Shown in pieces: positions 45,844 to 56,305 of a DNA stretch of 64,000 nucleotides. The notes under the pieces are model-generated. The model saw only the letters and a program-made list of their open reading frames with translations. It was not told the origin of the DNA and ran no database searches. How positions within the stretch are numbered: the stretch's first letter is position 1; every line of letters begins with the position of its first letter. This DNA is from Hydractinia symbiolongicarpus (Eukaryota; Cnidaria; Hydrozoa; Anthoathecata; Hydractiniidae): NCBI RefSeq assembly GCF_029227915.1, contig NC_079878.1, positions 7,316,001-7,380,000 on the forward strand, read 5' to 3'. The position numbers and the translations under genes are program-made.

Positions 45844-47508
45844 ATGGAGTCTCAATTTGTGTATTTGTTTTTCCACGTGTTCGTGGTAAGTACTCGAGAA
45901 AAAAAATTATTTTATAATATGTAGCTTTTAGAAATAACTTGCCTTCATAACTAGAAATAACTTGCCTTCATGTAGGTTTTGCAATAAAAGGTTTTTAAAA
46001 ATTTTGTGTAATTTGTCACGAAATTCTGTCAGGTAGTTCTTCTTCTTTTCATCTCGAATTTCAATTCAAATTTTCAACGTTATATAACCTACGGTTTTTT
46101 TCTGTTAATTGTCAGCCTTGTATCCAGGGCAATTTCTTGCTTTTTTGCGAAGTAATTGTAAGTGCATTTTGACTGAGTTACAGTGATGCTTGAATTTATA
46201 CTAATTTGAGTCGTTAAACGATTGTTTTTATAACAAAATGATATATAAGTCCTGTTTTCTTCTTCTCAAAGTTACAAAAATCAAATTGCTTGTCTCAGTA
46301 TCCAAAATTAAACCCTTTTTCGAAGAAAAAAACCGTTATGCAAACTCAGTCCCCAAGGCTATTCTAAGTCTATGTGTATAGAATTTTTGGGACGAGATGC
46401 AATTCCTGAAGGATGTATGGATATTGCCAATGGTTAGCCTCGCCGTGTTTAAAAAAGATGATACTACAAAAAGAAACGTGTAGCTATATTAATCTCTCGA
46501 TATGCTGAAACTTTGTTTAGAAAAACTGAAAATATCTATGATTATATCCGAAAAAAACTTTAAAGACAGGGCTCTATTAACATGAAATGAAGTTCTAAGT
46601 GTCTCAAATTTAAACTTTAAAGAGGTAACTGCCGATTCTGTCGTTGAAAGTGGAATTCTGTTGTTCCACAATAGAACACTTGTTGCTGTTGGTGGCGTCA
46701 TTCGAAGTATTACTGTTATTACTGCTGTTGTCTTGGTGTTGCTTCTTCCCAACCTTGCTTCCAGGGTATTTTGACTTATTAGCCAATGCGATAACTAACA
46801 GTCTAGGGTTAGGGTTAGAGACCCTGGGCACGAGGATGGATCTCGCTCTTTCCTTTCTAAACTTTTTATTTATTTTGACAGATATCGGTACATTCCAAAG
46901 ACATTAAGAACAGAGTGTCCAACAATGTACAGATGAGATATTTCAATTCGAATCACCAGCGCAGCCTATCGAATTTACTGAACGCATACGGGGATCGAAT
47001 CAACTACGTCTGCCGGTTCGTACTTCAAGTTAAAGATCGATATGCCGACAATATTTTGGACAATGAGATGATACGAGCTATACAATATAACTTTAAAGTT
47101 TTTGACATCAATTCGAATGAATATTTTCCAAAAAAAGATTTTGGCGATGTCAAGTCTCTCGTGTTTTACTACGCATATTTAAATCGATTTCACATTGCAG
47201 TGAGTATGATAGAGAAGAACACGCGCATGCGTAATGATATTTCAAAACTGAGGTCAAAAATTGGGATCTTGTTAATAGACTTGAATGATCTGCTAATGAG
47301 ATGCCATTTAAAGAAGTTAATTGATCCCCTGTCCTCTCAGGATATAGCCAATCATATTAATAGGCATATTCGATCCTTTCTTGAGTCGTTTACGGAACGC
47401 ATACCAATGCAATCGGTGGTTGAATATAACATTTTAGAGAATTTAGTAAATTTTCTAATGTTTGTGGAAGGAAGAGTGTTTGTGCTTGACAGTACGAGGA
47501 AGAATTAG
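45844..47508 (+). CDS. Unrecognised small secreted all-helical protein, 2 exons, 222 aa
   Basis: Exon 1 is 45844-45885 (MESQFVYLFFHVFV, phase 0, GTAAGT donor). Exon 2 is 46882-47508 (phase 0, TTTTGACAG acceptor) and continues ISVHSKDIKNR. The joined N-terminus looks like a signal peptide, with hydrophobic residues 5-17 and possible cleavage near VHS-KD. The mature part is rich in amphipathic helix-forming sequence: about residues 35-70, 103-128, 132-160 and 195-216, plus a shorter helix near 167-185. The only two Cys are at 58 and 155 and could form one disulphide. No membrane segment or known motif was seen. Size, signal peptide, four to five helices and intron placement bring four-helix cytokines to mind, but that is a shape argument only; I cannot name a family. 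The reading frame is open and intact. Start chosen because the ATG exon supplies the signal peptide. Confidence 0.65.
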
Positions 47509-48330
47509 CATTGAACAAAGGACAAATTGTTTTAATATCGCTCTCCTTAAAATTTTTATTTATGTATTAAAGGTTTTCCATATTCTAGTTTTTTGAAAAA
47601 GAAATTACTTTTTTAGATTTATTTGATGCTGTCCAAACTTCTTTCTCCAAAAAATGTTTTGTTAGCCACTTAAAGCAATTCCGTTTCCAGGACTTCATCC
47701 CTAGGATTTGCGACAGAAGAATGGAATGTTCGTGAGTCTTCATTTTCATGGTTGGCTAAAAACAAAATAAAGAAATGGAAGAAAAATTAATAACGAATGT
47801 ACAGTATATTGTCTAAAGTAAATACAGATGAACTTTGTTGAAATTGTTTTATATGACTCTTTATTGGGTGCGACCGATGTAGAGAGGTTAGTTCTAGAGG
47901 GTTAATGTAAATGAAGACCTTGAAGACGTCGGCAAAAAGAGCAGGATGTAGGTAAAAAACGTCTGATAAGTAAATGGTTTTGTTATGGTATTGCTAGGAT
48001 AAGTTATCAAAGGGTCTTCGCTATAAAAGTAATTGATTTCAGTTGGAAGAGATTCTTAACCCCTTTCCAGGAGTCTAACAAGCCCTGGTGACGAGGTTTA
48101 CCAGATTTACCTGAAGCTCAACAATCCCGTTTTTTATATGATGTTTTCGGAACCTAATCCCGATTAGACTGGGGAAAATTAAGACATTGTTTCCGAACAT
48201 TTTCTAACAACATGATTGGTTGTTTTACACACGTGACATTCCAATACATTCAATGGGTTCGCCACAGATAACTTCGTTCTTTCGACAGACGACTCTTCTG
48301 AAATAAGCGTGTAAAAGTTCTTGTAATAAA
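47509..48330. other. Intergenic between the secreted-protein gene and the SR gene
   Basis: It should hold the 3' UTR of the upstream gene (AATAAA near 47765) and the promoter and 5' UTR of the SR gene. A TCTAACAAGCCCTGGTGACGAGG-like repeat relic lies near 48071. No further exon was supported. Confidence 0.4.
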
Positions 48331-51300
48331 ATGAGTTCGAGGGACAATCCTAACAGAAATCGTGTATTTATTGGACGGCTAAATCCAGAGGCTCGTTCTA
48401 GAGACCTGGAAAAGTTTTTCAGAGATAACGGCTTTTCGAGATTAAAGGATGTAAATATAAAGTTGGGATATGCGTTTGTGGTAAGATATTTATTTTGTAA
48501 CTAGCTATTTATGTTAAACAAGTAGTCTAACTAAAATTAATAAGAAATCTTTCCAGCGTGCTAGCTACACAACAAACGAATACTATTTTGACCTGATAGA
48601 GTTTTCTATTAGGTCATGTCCTTTGCTTGAGCACAACCAAAGGCCTCAAATTTTGTGTTGTTTGATTTTAAAACCACAAAAGCTGAAAAGGATTTAGTTG
48701 TGTGATTGTTTTAATGGATAACTCTTAATAGGGACTTTAAATTGAAACTTCTTGGAAAATCAAAAGGCCAAAAATTCATATATACCATGTATATATGTTT
48801 AAAAACAAAGAAGCCGTAACACAGCGCATGTGTTCTTAATCAAAACAAACTAAACGCTATATCTTCTTACAGCGCAAATAATAACGAAAAATATATTTGG
48901 ACCATCAAAAGGGAGTTCTATAGAATGTTTTTAGCTAATAAAATCATTGCGATTATGCAACAGAACAGCGATAGGCAGCAAAAACCATGTTGATAGCCTA
49001 ATTAGGAGAGATAAATCGCCTAAATAAGCTATTGTAGACTAATTAGACTATTATAGCCTAATTTGCAGTTATCCCTGACTGAATAATATGGTTAAATACG
49101 ATTTTTCTGATTCTTCATAAATATAAACATTTTATTTTTGAAATTTAGTCACTACTACAAACTGTATATAAATGATAAATGTATAACACGTGCTCTACCA
49201 GCACGAGGGTGCCGATAAGCTGCATACGCCGTAAAATATGTGGCCGTTTTCGGGCGACTTCGGCGTTTTGACAAAAATCCAAGCATTCACCCGAAAAAAC
49301 TCGCATAGGCCCGACACTAATAAGATTCAAAAAAACTATAAAAATTAAAATAAACTTACTATGTGGTAGCGAAGTTCTTAAAAGAACTGTTTTTAATGGT
49401 TTTTGATAAAGTTTACGTTATAAATAACTTATATATAAACTGTATTAACTCCTTTCTCTTCAAGCGCCTTCTTTCCAAATATCGTCCGCATGGTTTTTTA
49501 CAAGGAATTGCATTTCGGGAATGTTCCGGGCGGTTTCGGAGGCAAACTCCAATTTTATTCGAAAAGTCGCCCGAACTCACCCGTATATATGCAGGCGTTT
49601 GCGGCTTATCAGCACCCTCTTCTACAAGCTACCTAGCTAGCTGCGATTTTTACTCTACTGTGTATAAAAACTGGCCGGGTCAATTCAACAGTACCCAAAA
49701 TATGATGTTTTATTGTGCCTGAGAATGTTTGTTGGGACTTGCAAAAAACAGAGCTTGTGTGGTACATCCCGTCTTTAAAATCTAAGAGGGGCCAAAGATG
49801 GGCCTAACATGGTCTTTTGCCCAATCTTGTGACGCCCTGCCCAGTCTTAAGACTGACCGGCCAGTCTTAAGACTGCGCAATTTTATGTCTAAAGATTGGG
49901 CAGTGTCCTAAGATTGGGCAGAACATTAACAACAAACATCACAGAATGAGATTGCTTGAAATTTTTAAACAATAATTGCAAATGTCAAACAATTTTAAAA
50001 ATTGTTAGGGTCGATGTAGCAAGTACGCTAAATACGATCATGTTTACTATTTAATTACTTTTTAATTTAACATTAATTTTCTTCTAGGAATTTGAAGACA
50101 AACGCGATGCAGACGATGCTGTTTATGAATTAGATCGTAAAGAGTTTTTTGGATCAAGGTACAGTTTCTTATTATGTCCTTTACACAATTGATTCCATTT
50201 AAAAAGGGTTATTTGATTAATATAAAAAATTTTAGTCTTGATTTAAGATGATGCTTTTTAATAAATTTCAGACTGACTGTAGAACATGTCAAGAATGGGC
50301 CCCGTCCTTCCGGTGATAGATACCGAGGAGGATTCAATGGTGGTTTCCAACAACGTGACAGGTTAGTTAAAGTAAAACATTTTTACTTCTTTTCACAGGC
50401 TAACTGTAGAGCATGCGACAGGCACTCCTCGGGAAGATATCGGTGGTGGTGGCGGTAGAAGAGATCGTAGTCGGTATGATGGTGGAGGAGGTGGCTATCG
50501 TGGTGATAGAGGTTATCGAGATGGTGACCGGTGAGCCTATAGTGTTAATTGTCCACAATCTTGGGGCAAATTAAAATGCTGTTGAAAAGTTAACTATAGA
50601 AAAACTGTTATTCTAATTAGTCATTAATATGAAGTGTACAGGAATGCTTTTTATTTATTACTTTAAAATTTTATCTAGAGGAAGAAATAGACCTTATAAT
50701 ACAGAATGGAGAATTATTGTGCAAAACTTATCTTCACGAGTTGGTTGGCAGGTTTGTCATTATATTTAACATACTTTCCATTGAATGGCGGGGCAAAAGA
50801 AATAAGCAGTGTTGAAAGGATTTGCGGAATTACCTGAAAATAATTACTTTAATAATAATTTTAGGACAACACACTATTTGGTGATATCTTTATCTGCCTA
50901 TCCATGTGGTCCAAACATATCTAGTTCCTCTTGCACATGGTTATCTTATTGGCCAATTATCTTTAATCCATGGTCATTCGAAAATCCATTTAGTTCACAA
51001 AAAAAAAGCTATCCATGGCATCACTTATCTCATGGGTTAAGTGTCAAAAGCACAAAAAAGCCTTGATCCATTTGTTCATTGGCATTACCTTTGGCAAATA
51101 TATCTTAACCTATGGCAATCTGTGTTACTTACCAACTAGCTACAAACCTTGTTGCACTTACCATCTAGTTACTGATCTCTATGTTGTAGTATATCTGAGA
51201 TATATTATGTGCCATGGTGGATTAAAACTTTGTTTAGGTTTTGATTGGTGGTAAGTTATGTAGCAGCTGATCAAAAAATTTTTCAATGGAACTTGCTATA

Positions 51301-52168
51301 AAGTAAAATGCCGAGTTTAGTATATTTATTTTCTTTTGTAGGACCTAAAAGATTTTTTCCGTTCTGCTGGAGAAGTTACATTTACAAAAGCCAATAAAGA
51401 AAAACTTGGAGAAGGGTAAGAGGTTTTCTTCTTTATCTATCACAATTTGGTTAGCTAGCACTAGACTACATGTTGTTATAAATTTTATTTTCTGGCATTC
51501 TGTGTAATTTATGCGGTATTTCCATGCTGTAATAAATAAGGGATGAATGCAAAATTACAAAAGGAATACTTTTTTAAGTTGTGCAATTTTTTTGTTGTTG
51601 CATGATCAAGTTTTTCATACACTTGATATACCTTTTAAATCTGAACATTAGACAATTTGGTCATTTTTTGACCTAATCATATGTTTTATTTTAGTGTTGT
51701 TGAATTTAAAACCTACAAGGATATGCAACGTGCAATGAGAAAATTCGACGGCACTGAATTTTTTGACCGAAAAATTAAATTAATTGATGTAAGTTATTAT
51801 ATGGTGTAATTATGCTACTGTAATTATGCTATTAGTTAAAGTTGTTTTATTGTTTGTCATTTCTATTTTAATTGTAGGATTGTCCTGGTCCCCCAAGAGA
51901 TTCGCATTCCAGAAGTCGTAGTCGAAGTAATAGTCGTGATAGAAGTAAGCGTTCTCGCAGTAGAAGCAGATCCAGAAGCCGTCAGAGAACACGAAGAAGA
52001 TCAACACGTTCCCCGCGCCGATCAAGAAGTCGAAGTAAGTCAAGATCACGAAGTAGATCAAGAACACCAGACAAGTCGAAATCCAGATCAAGGTCACGAT
52101 CAAAGTCGAGAGATTCTCGTCGTTCTCGTTCAAAATCACCTGATAAAGAAGAGGTGAATGGAGATTAA
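48331..52168 (+). CDS. SR splicing factor, SRSF4/5/6 type, 8 exons
   Basis: Nuclear RNA-binding splicing regulator. Exons: 48331-48480, 50088-50158, 50272-50361, 50399-50530, 50679-50751, 51342-51415, 51695-51788, 51878-52168, all GT..AG and in phase. Domains: RRM1 from residue 10 (RNP2 VFIGRL, RNP1 LGYAFVEF, then RDADDAVYEL as in SRSF4/5/6); a Gly/Arg-rich linker; a second RRM with GWQDLKDFF, a variant of the SWQDLKD heptad that marks SR-protein pseudo-RRMs; and an RS domain of about 90 residues ending DKEEVNGD. Exons three and four both encode the last RRM1 strand (RLTVEH) and both are multiples of three, so one is probably used at a time: 280 aa with exon three, 294 aa with exon four, 324 aa if both. 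The RS domain is short relative to the vertebrate members. Confidence 0.93.
49203..49617. mobile_element. MITE with GAGGGTGCYGATAAGC ends in SR gene intron 1
   Basis: The left end GAGGGTGCCGATAAGCTGCA and the right end (inverted GAGGGTGCTGATAAGCCGCA) match with few changes. The inner parts also pair (TTCGGGCGACTT against AAAGTCGCCCGAA). No coding frame and no sure target duplication. Confidence 0.65.
49818..49921. repeat. Cluster of inverted repeats with two 14-bp palindromes
   Basis: CAGTCTTAAGACTG, a perfect palindrome, occurs at 49842-49855 and again at 49862-49875, exactly 20 bp apart. GCCCAATCTT at the left is inverted as AAGATTGGGC twice at the right (about 49893 and 49911). Intronic, in the SR gene. 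Confidence 0.75.
50272..50361 (+). other. SR gene exon 3 (first of a tandem homologous pair)
   Basis: 90 nt, entered and left in phase 2. Encodes (R)LTVEHVKNGPRPSGDRYRG and a short Gly/Gln stretch. Its first 20 nt are nearly those of the next exon, but differ mostly at third codon positions. The intron to the next exon is only 37 nt. Confidence 0.85.
50399..50530 (+). other. SR gene exon 4 (second of a tandem homologous pair)
   Basis: 132 nt, entered and left in phase 2. Encodes (R)LTVEHATGTPREDIGGGGG followed by a longer Gly/Arg/Tyr-rich linker (RYDGGGGGYRGDRGYRDGD). It could replace exon 3 without changing the frame. Confidence 0.85.
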
Positions 52169-54186
52169 ACTTTATGTTGTAGTAAAAAGTTGTACATATT
52201 AATTTGTTGTGCGAAGCACAAGTCGTCCGCATGACCATGAATATAAAGCTGGATTTTTGCTACCGACCTTAGGTGGATGTCCACTACTATTAAGGAAGTT
52301 CTCATTTTACATATTTAGTTGCCGACTAACCAATTAAATGGAACTATTTTGTCAAAAATTTCCTGCTGTCCATAGTGGAAATCTAGCTTTCTGTAAATGC
52401 TCTTTAATAAGCAATATTTTAAATGAAGCTGGTCAGTGAGTGTTTTAAAGAAAAATTTTTAAAAAAATATTTCGATTAATTCAGAATGCTTCTTATTCGA
52501 AGCGACTTACCCTCCTCCCCTCCCCCATTACAAGTGGAATTGTTTTACCTCAAGGCTTTTTTGCCAGCAAATTTTTCGGTAAACCTGAAGGCGAGTTTCT
52601 AGAGTAAATTGTGAATTAGTCGTGACATGTCTTTCGATTTTCACAAAAAAAGAAAAACATCGACGAATTTCAAATAATGTCAAACTCTGAAACAAAATAT
52701 GAAACATAATTTGGAAAATTTGATTGGCAACCACTGTCCTTTTATGGGACCATTGGTTGATAGTGTGAAGTTCAAGAGATTTTGCATTTTCTACGTTAAG
52801 ACGGCGTATAACAGTAAAATTGGCGATTGGCAGTCGTTCTGTTAATTTCTCGTACGTGATCCTGTAGACCAGATTGTACATTGAGCTCGAGTGTTTGAAT
52901 TCGCATGAACTGAGAAATTTACATCAAGTATACTAGTCAGTACATTTTGATACCAAACAGGCACAAATTTGAAAAATATTCGTTTAATGAGACCTATGTA
53001 TTAGAAATAATTTTTGATCAATTAGGCTTTTTTAAAGCAATGAAAGCCCATTTTTTCTTAAAAACATCTACGCAACCTTAGTAGTAAATTAGAATATTTA
53101 CTGCGACAGCATATACTTCACGGCGGATGTTTTTTAAAGGTTTAGCACAAATCCGCTTACAATAAAAAGCGCATTCTGATTTGTTCTGTGCACCTTTAGC
53201 CAGAATAACTTTTTTTAAAGAGAGTAAGGGTAGAAGATTTCGCCAGTTTAGAAAATCGAATTGTAATTTTTGGACGAATAATTATTGGTTATGTTCGTTA
53301 CACCAAAGAGGAATGAAAATACCTAATGTTATTGTAGTTCATAGTGAAAGAAGAAATAAATCATGAACTTTGAGATTTCCCCTTTTTTCATCTTTTTTTC
53401 GAGTGAAAATCTTTCGCGTCTTAGATATCCATGACTGCGTGAAAAAACTGATTGTTTTTGGTGCTGCACTGTAAAATAAAAAGCCCATCTCGGGCAGACC
53501 GAGCTTGCGCGAGGTCTGTGCCTACCACTTTTAAAATATCCACATTAGAATCACTTTAGATGTAAAATAATTAGAAACAGTCCGCGATTGTGTTGATGAT
53601 ATTATTTTCTTATAAATTAATTTTCCTAGCTTTATGATTCGCAGAAGCTATCCCCTCTAAAAAGGCAAAAAATCCCTGCAAATGGGGAAAACGAGTGGTG
53701 TAAAATCGTAGGGGGGTAAATATTAGGGGGTAAAATAGTCGGGGGTGAAAGACTTGATTACCGTGATTATTCGGTTGCCGCACAGTTAGAAAAAATGAGA
53801 AATCAGAAAACGAAAGCTTTCGATACGTGGTGGTGTGGGTGGTGTGGTGCTTGCTTTCTCTAAATTGCTACTGTTTGGTTAAAGTGGGAAGGCATTTTGA
53901 TAACTAACGATTATATTGTTTTATGGATGCTTAAGTTATTGTAAATAACGCCAGAATACAATTGAAATTTATGGCTGTACCCCATATGGTACCCCATAGA
54001 CCTTTTTGAATGCTTACATTTTTCGTGGTAAGCCCTTCTGGCTCTAACAACTGCGTGGCAGGCAGAAAGATGCGAAAGCTTGCTGAAGAAAGGTCTTTTT
54101 CAGCCCATTTCTTTCTACAAAAATATTTTTGAGGCTTTAAACTATTATTGAGTGTAGATGGGTAACTTGTGACTGACATATATTCA
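52169..54186. other. Region downstream of the SR gene
   Basis: 3' UTR and intergenic DNA. A minus-strand open frame at 52528-52881 is partly kept in the second copy (56302-56703), but it lacks family resemblance and the copies differ at the ends, so I do not call it a gene. 52296-52677 is largely missing from the second copy. Confidence 0.4.
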
Positions 54187-54351
54187 TATAGATGACTTGC
54201 TATCTTGATAATTTTTATTTTTTTTATTTTTTGGCAGGTAAAATAAAGCAATTTAATTGGCTAATAATTCTTTTTAGAAGATCTGATTGGTTAAAAAACT
54301 ATTTGCCTGCCGAAATAAAATGTAAACAAAGATTCTAGCAAGTCATCTATA
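54187..54351. mobile_element. MITE, TATAGATGACTTGCT family, 165 bp
   Basis: The ends TATAGATGACTTGCTA and TAGCAAGTCATCTATA are inverted repeats. Inner TTTTGGCAGGTAAA and ATTTGCCTGCCGAAAT also pair partly. Same family as 28703; duplicated at 57930. Confidence 0.85.
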
Positions 54352-54388
54352 AAGTCGTAATGATACCTTTGCGCAAAAAAAACAGACT

Positions 54389-54856
54389 CCAAGCAGAACC
54401 TATCCTGCAAGTAACACTTCTTTCAACACCCCCTTCACTGCCCGACATATCACCTAAGTAACAGAAGTTCTCAACTATCTCTAACAAGCCACTGTTGTAC
54501 ATCATTAAAGCTGGAATTACTTCATTCTCTATAATCTCACCTTTGCGACGCTTTCATACAAACTGAATGTCAGCTCTCAACCTTTCACCAATACTACTGC
54601 ACTTCTTATGTACCCAATGCTTGCAAGTCTGACAAAAAATTGTGTTAGTACCAACCCCTTTCCTGCAAACTCCACAAGGCCACTTTCCAACTACAAGGTC
54701 ACACTTGGCTGCAATGATACTAATCATGACTTTAGACTTTGCTGTGTTCACCCTTAGCCCTTTCTCTTCTAGTCCTTTCTTTTGTTGGCAGTATAATAGG
54801 GTTATTTGTTCTTCTGGTAGTGACTACTGAGAGTGTATACAGGCAGGGGAAAATCC
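54389..54856 (-). pseudogene. LINE fragment with PHD-like finger, antisense
   Basis: On the minus strand, VNTAKSKVMIS, WPCGVCRKGVGTNTIFCQTC and HWVHKKCSSIGERL form a C4HC3-type finger that follows the RT domain in the 14080 family. 5' and 3' parts are absent. It is the duplicate of 59085-59552. Confidence 0.88.
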
Positions 54857-55460
54857 GAGTTGGTTGGCAGGTTTGTCATTATATTTAACATACTTTCCAT
54901 TTAATGGTGGGGCAAAAGAAATAAGCAGTGTTGAAAGGATTTGCGGAATTACCTGAAAATAATTACTTTAATAGTAATTTTAGGACAACACACTATTTGG
55001 TGATATCTTTATCTGCCTATCCATGTGGTCCAAACATATCTAGTTCCTCTTGCACATGGTTATCTTATTGGCCAATTATCTTTAATCCATGGTCATTCGA
55101 AAATCCATTTAGTTCACAAAAAAAAAAGCTATCCATGGCATCACTTATCTCATGGGTTAAGTGTCAAAAGCACAAAAAAGCCTTGATCCATTTGTTCATT
55201 GGCATTACCTTTGGCAAATATATCTTAACCTATGGCAATCTGTGTTACTTACCAACTAACTACAAACCTTGTTGCACTTACCATCTAGTTACTGATCTCT
55301 ATGTTGTAGTATATCTGAGATATATTATGTGCCATGGTGGATTAAAACTTTGTTTAGGTTTTGATTGGTGGTAAGTTATGTAGCAGCTGATCAAAAAAAT
55401 TTTCAATGGAACTTGCTATAAAGTGAAATGCCGAGTTTAGTATATTTATTTCTTTTGTAG

Positions 55461-56305
55461 GACCTAAAAGATTTTTTCCGTTCTGCTGGAGAAGTTACAT
55501 TTACAAAAGCCAATAAAGAAAAACTTGGAGAAGGGTAAGAGGTTTTCTTCTTTATCTATCACAATTTGGTTAGCTAGCACTAGACCACATGTTGTTATAA
55601 ATTTTATTTTCTGGCATTCTGTGTAATTTATGCGGTATTTCCATGCTGTAATAAATAAGGGATGAATGCAAAATTACAAAAGGAATACTTGTTTAAGTTG
55701 TGCAATTTTTTTGTTGTTGCATGATCAAGTTTTTCATACACTTTAAAAGGATATACACAAGGTATATCCTTTTAAATCTGAACATTAGACAATTTGGTCA
55801 TTTTTTGACCTAATCATATGTTTTATTTTAGTGTTGTTGAATTTAAAACCTACAAGGATATGCAACGTGCAATGAGAAAATTCGACGGCACTGAATTTTT
55901 TGACCGAAAAATTAAATTAATCGATGTAAGTTATTATATGGTGTAATTATGCTACTGTAATTATGCTATTAGCTAAAGTTGTTTTATTGTTTGTCTTTTC
56001 TATTTTAATTGTAGGATTGTCCTGGTCCCCCAAGAGATTCGCATTCCAGAAGTCGTAGTCGAAGTAATAGTCGTGATAGAAGTAAGCGTTCTCGCAGTAG
56101 AAGCAGATCCAGAAGCCGTCAGGGAACACGAAGAAGATCAACACGTTTCCCGCGCCGATCAAGAAGTCGAAGTAAGTCAAGATCACGAAGTAGATCAAGA
56201 ACACCAGACAAGTCGAAATCCAGATCAAGGTCACGATCAAAGTCGAGAGATTCTCGTCGTTCTCGTTCAAAATCACCTGATAAAGAAGAGGTGAATGGAG
56301 ATTAA
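55461..56305 (+). CDS. Partial SR gene copy: exons 6, 7 and 8 only
   Basis: Exons 55461-55534, 55832-55925 and 56015-56305 repeat the second half of the pseudo-RRM and the complete RS domain, with all splice sites kept and no stop or frameshift. Two amino-acid changes are visible in the RS part (Arg to Gly in RQRTRRR, Ser to Phe in TRSPRR). The copy lacks exons 1-5 and any start codon or promoter. It is either silent or used as alternative 3' terminal exons, because exon 5 (phase 0) could splice to 55461 in frame. No evidence for transcription is available here. Confidence 0.7.

Larger units (their letters stand above)
50738..54856 (+). repeat. Tandem duplication, first copy
   Basis: Starts inside SR exon 5 (GAGTTGGTTGGCAG) and includes exons 6-8 and 2.2 kb of downstream DNA. 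It ends inside an antisense LINE fragment (54389-54856). 50738-54388 matches 54857-58133, and 54389-54856 matches 59085-59552. Sequence between is nearly identical by eye. Compared with the second copy it lacks the counterpart of 58134-59084. Confidence 0.9.

Noticed and set aside
46801-46816. TAGGGTTAGGGTTAG, telomere-like
   Set aside because: Only about two and a half units in an intron; too short to call interstitial telomeric repeat.
47664-47757. Possible minus-strand terminal exon (acceptor TTTTTTAG, then ANHENEDSRTFHSSVANP.. to a stop)
   Set aside because: No upstream exon in a matching phase before the SR gene promoter, and no family resemblance.
51810-52238. 142-codon minus-strand frame opposite the RS domain (and its copy at 55947-56375)
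   Set aside because: It is the shadow of the Arg/Ser-rich exon; no splice signals or family resemblance on that strand.
52528-52881. Minus-strand 117-codon frame, partly present again at 56302-56703
   Set aside because: Conserved only because the DNA was recently duplicated; ends differ between copies and no motif is recognisable.
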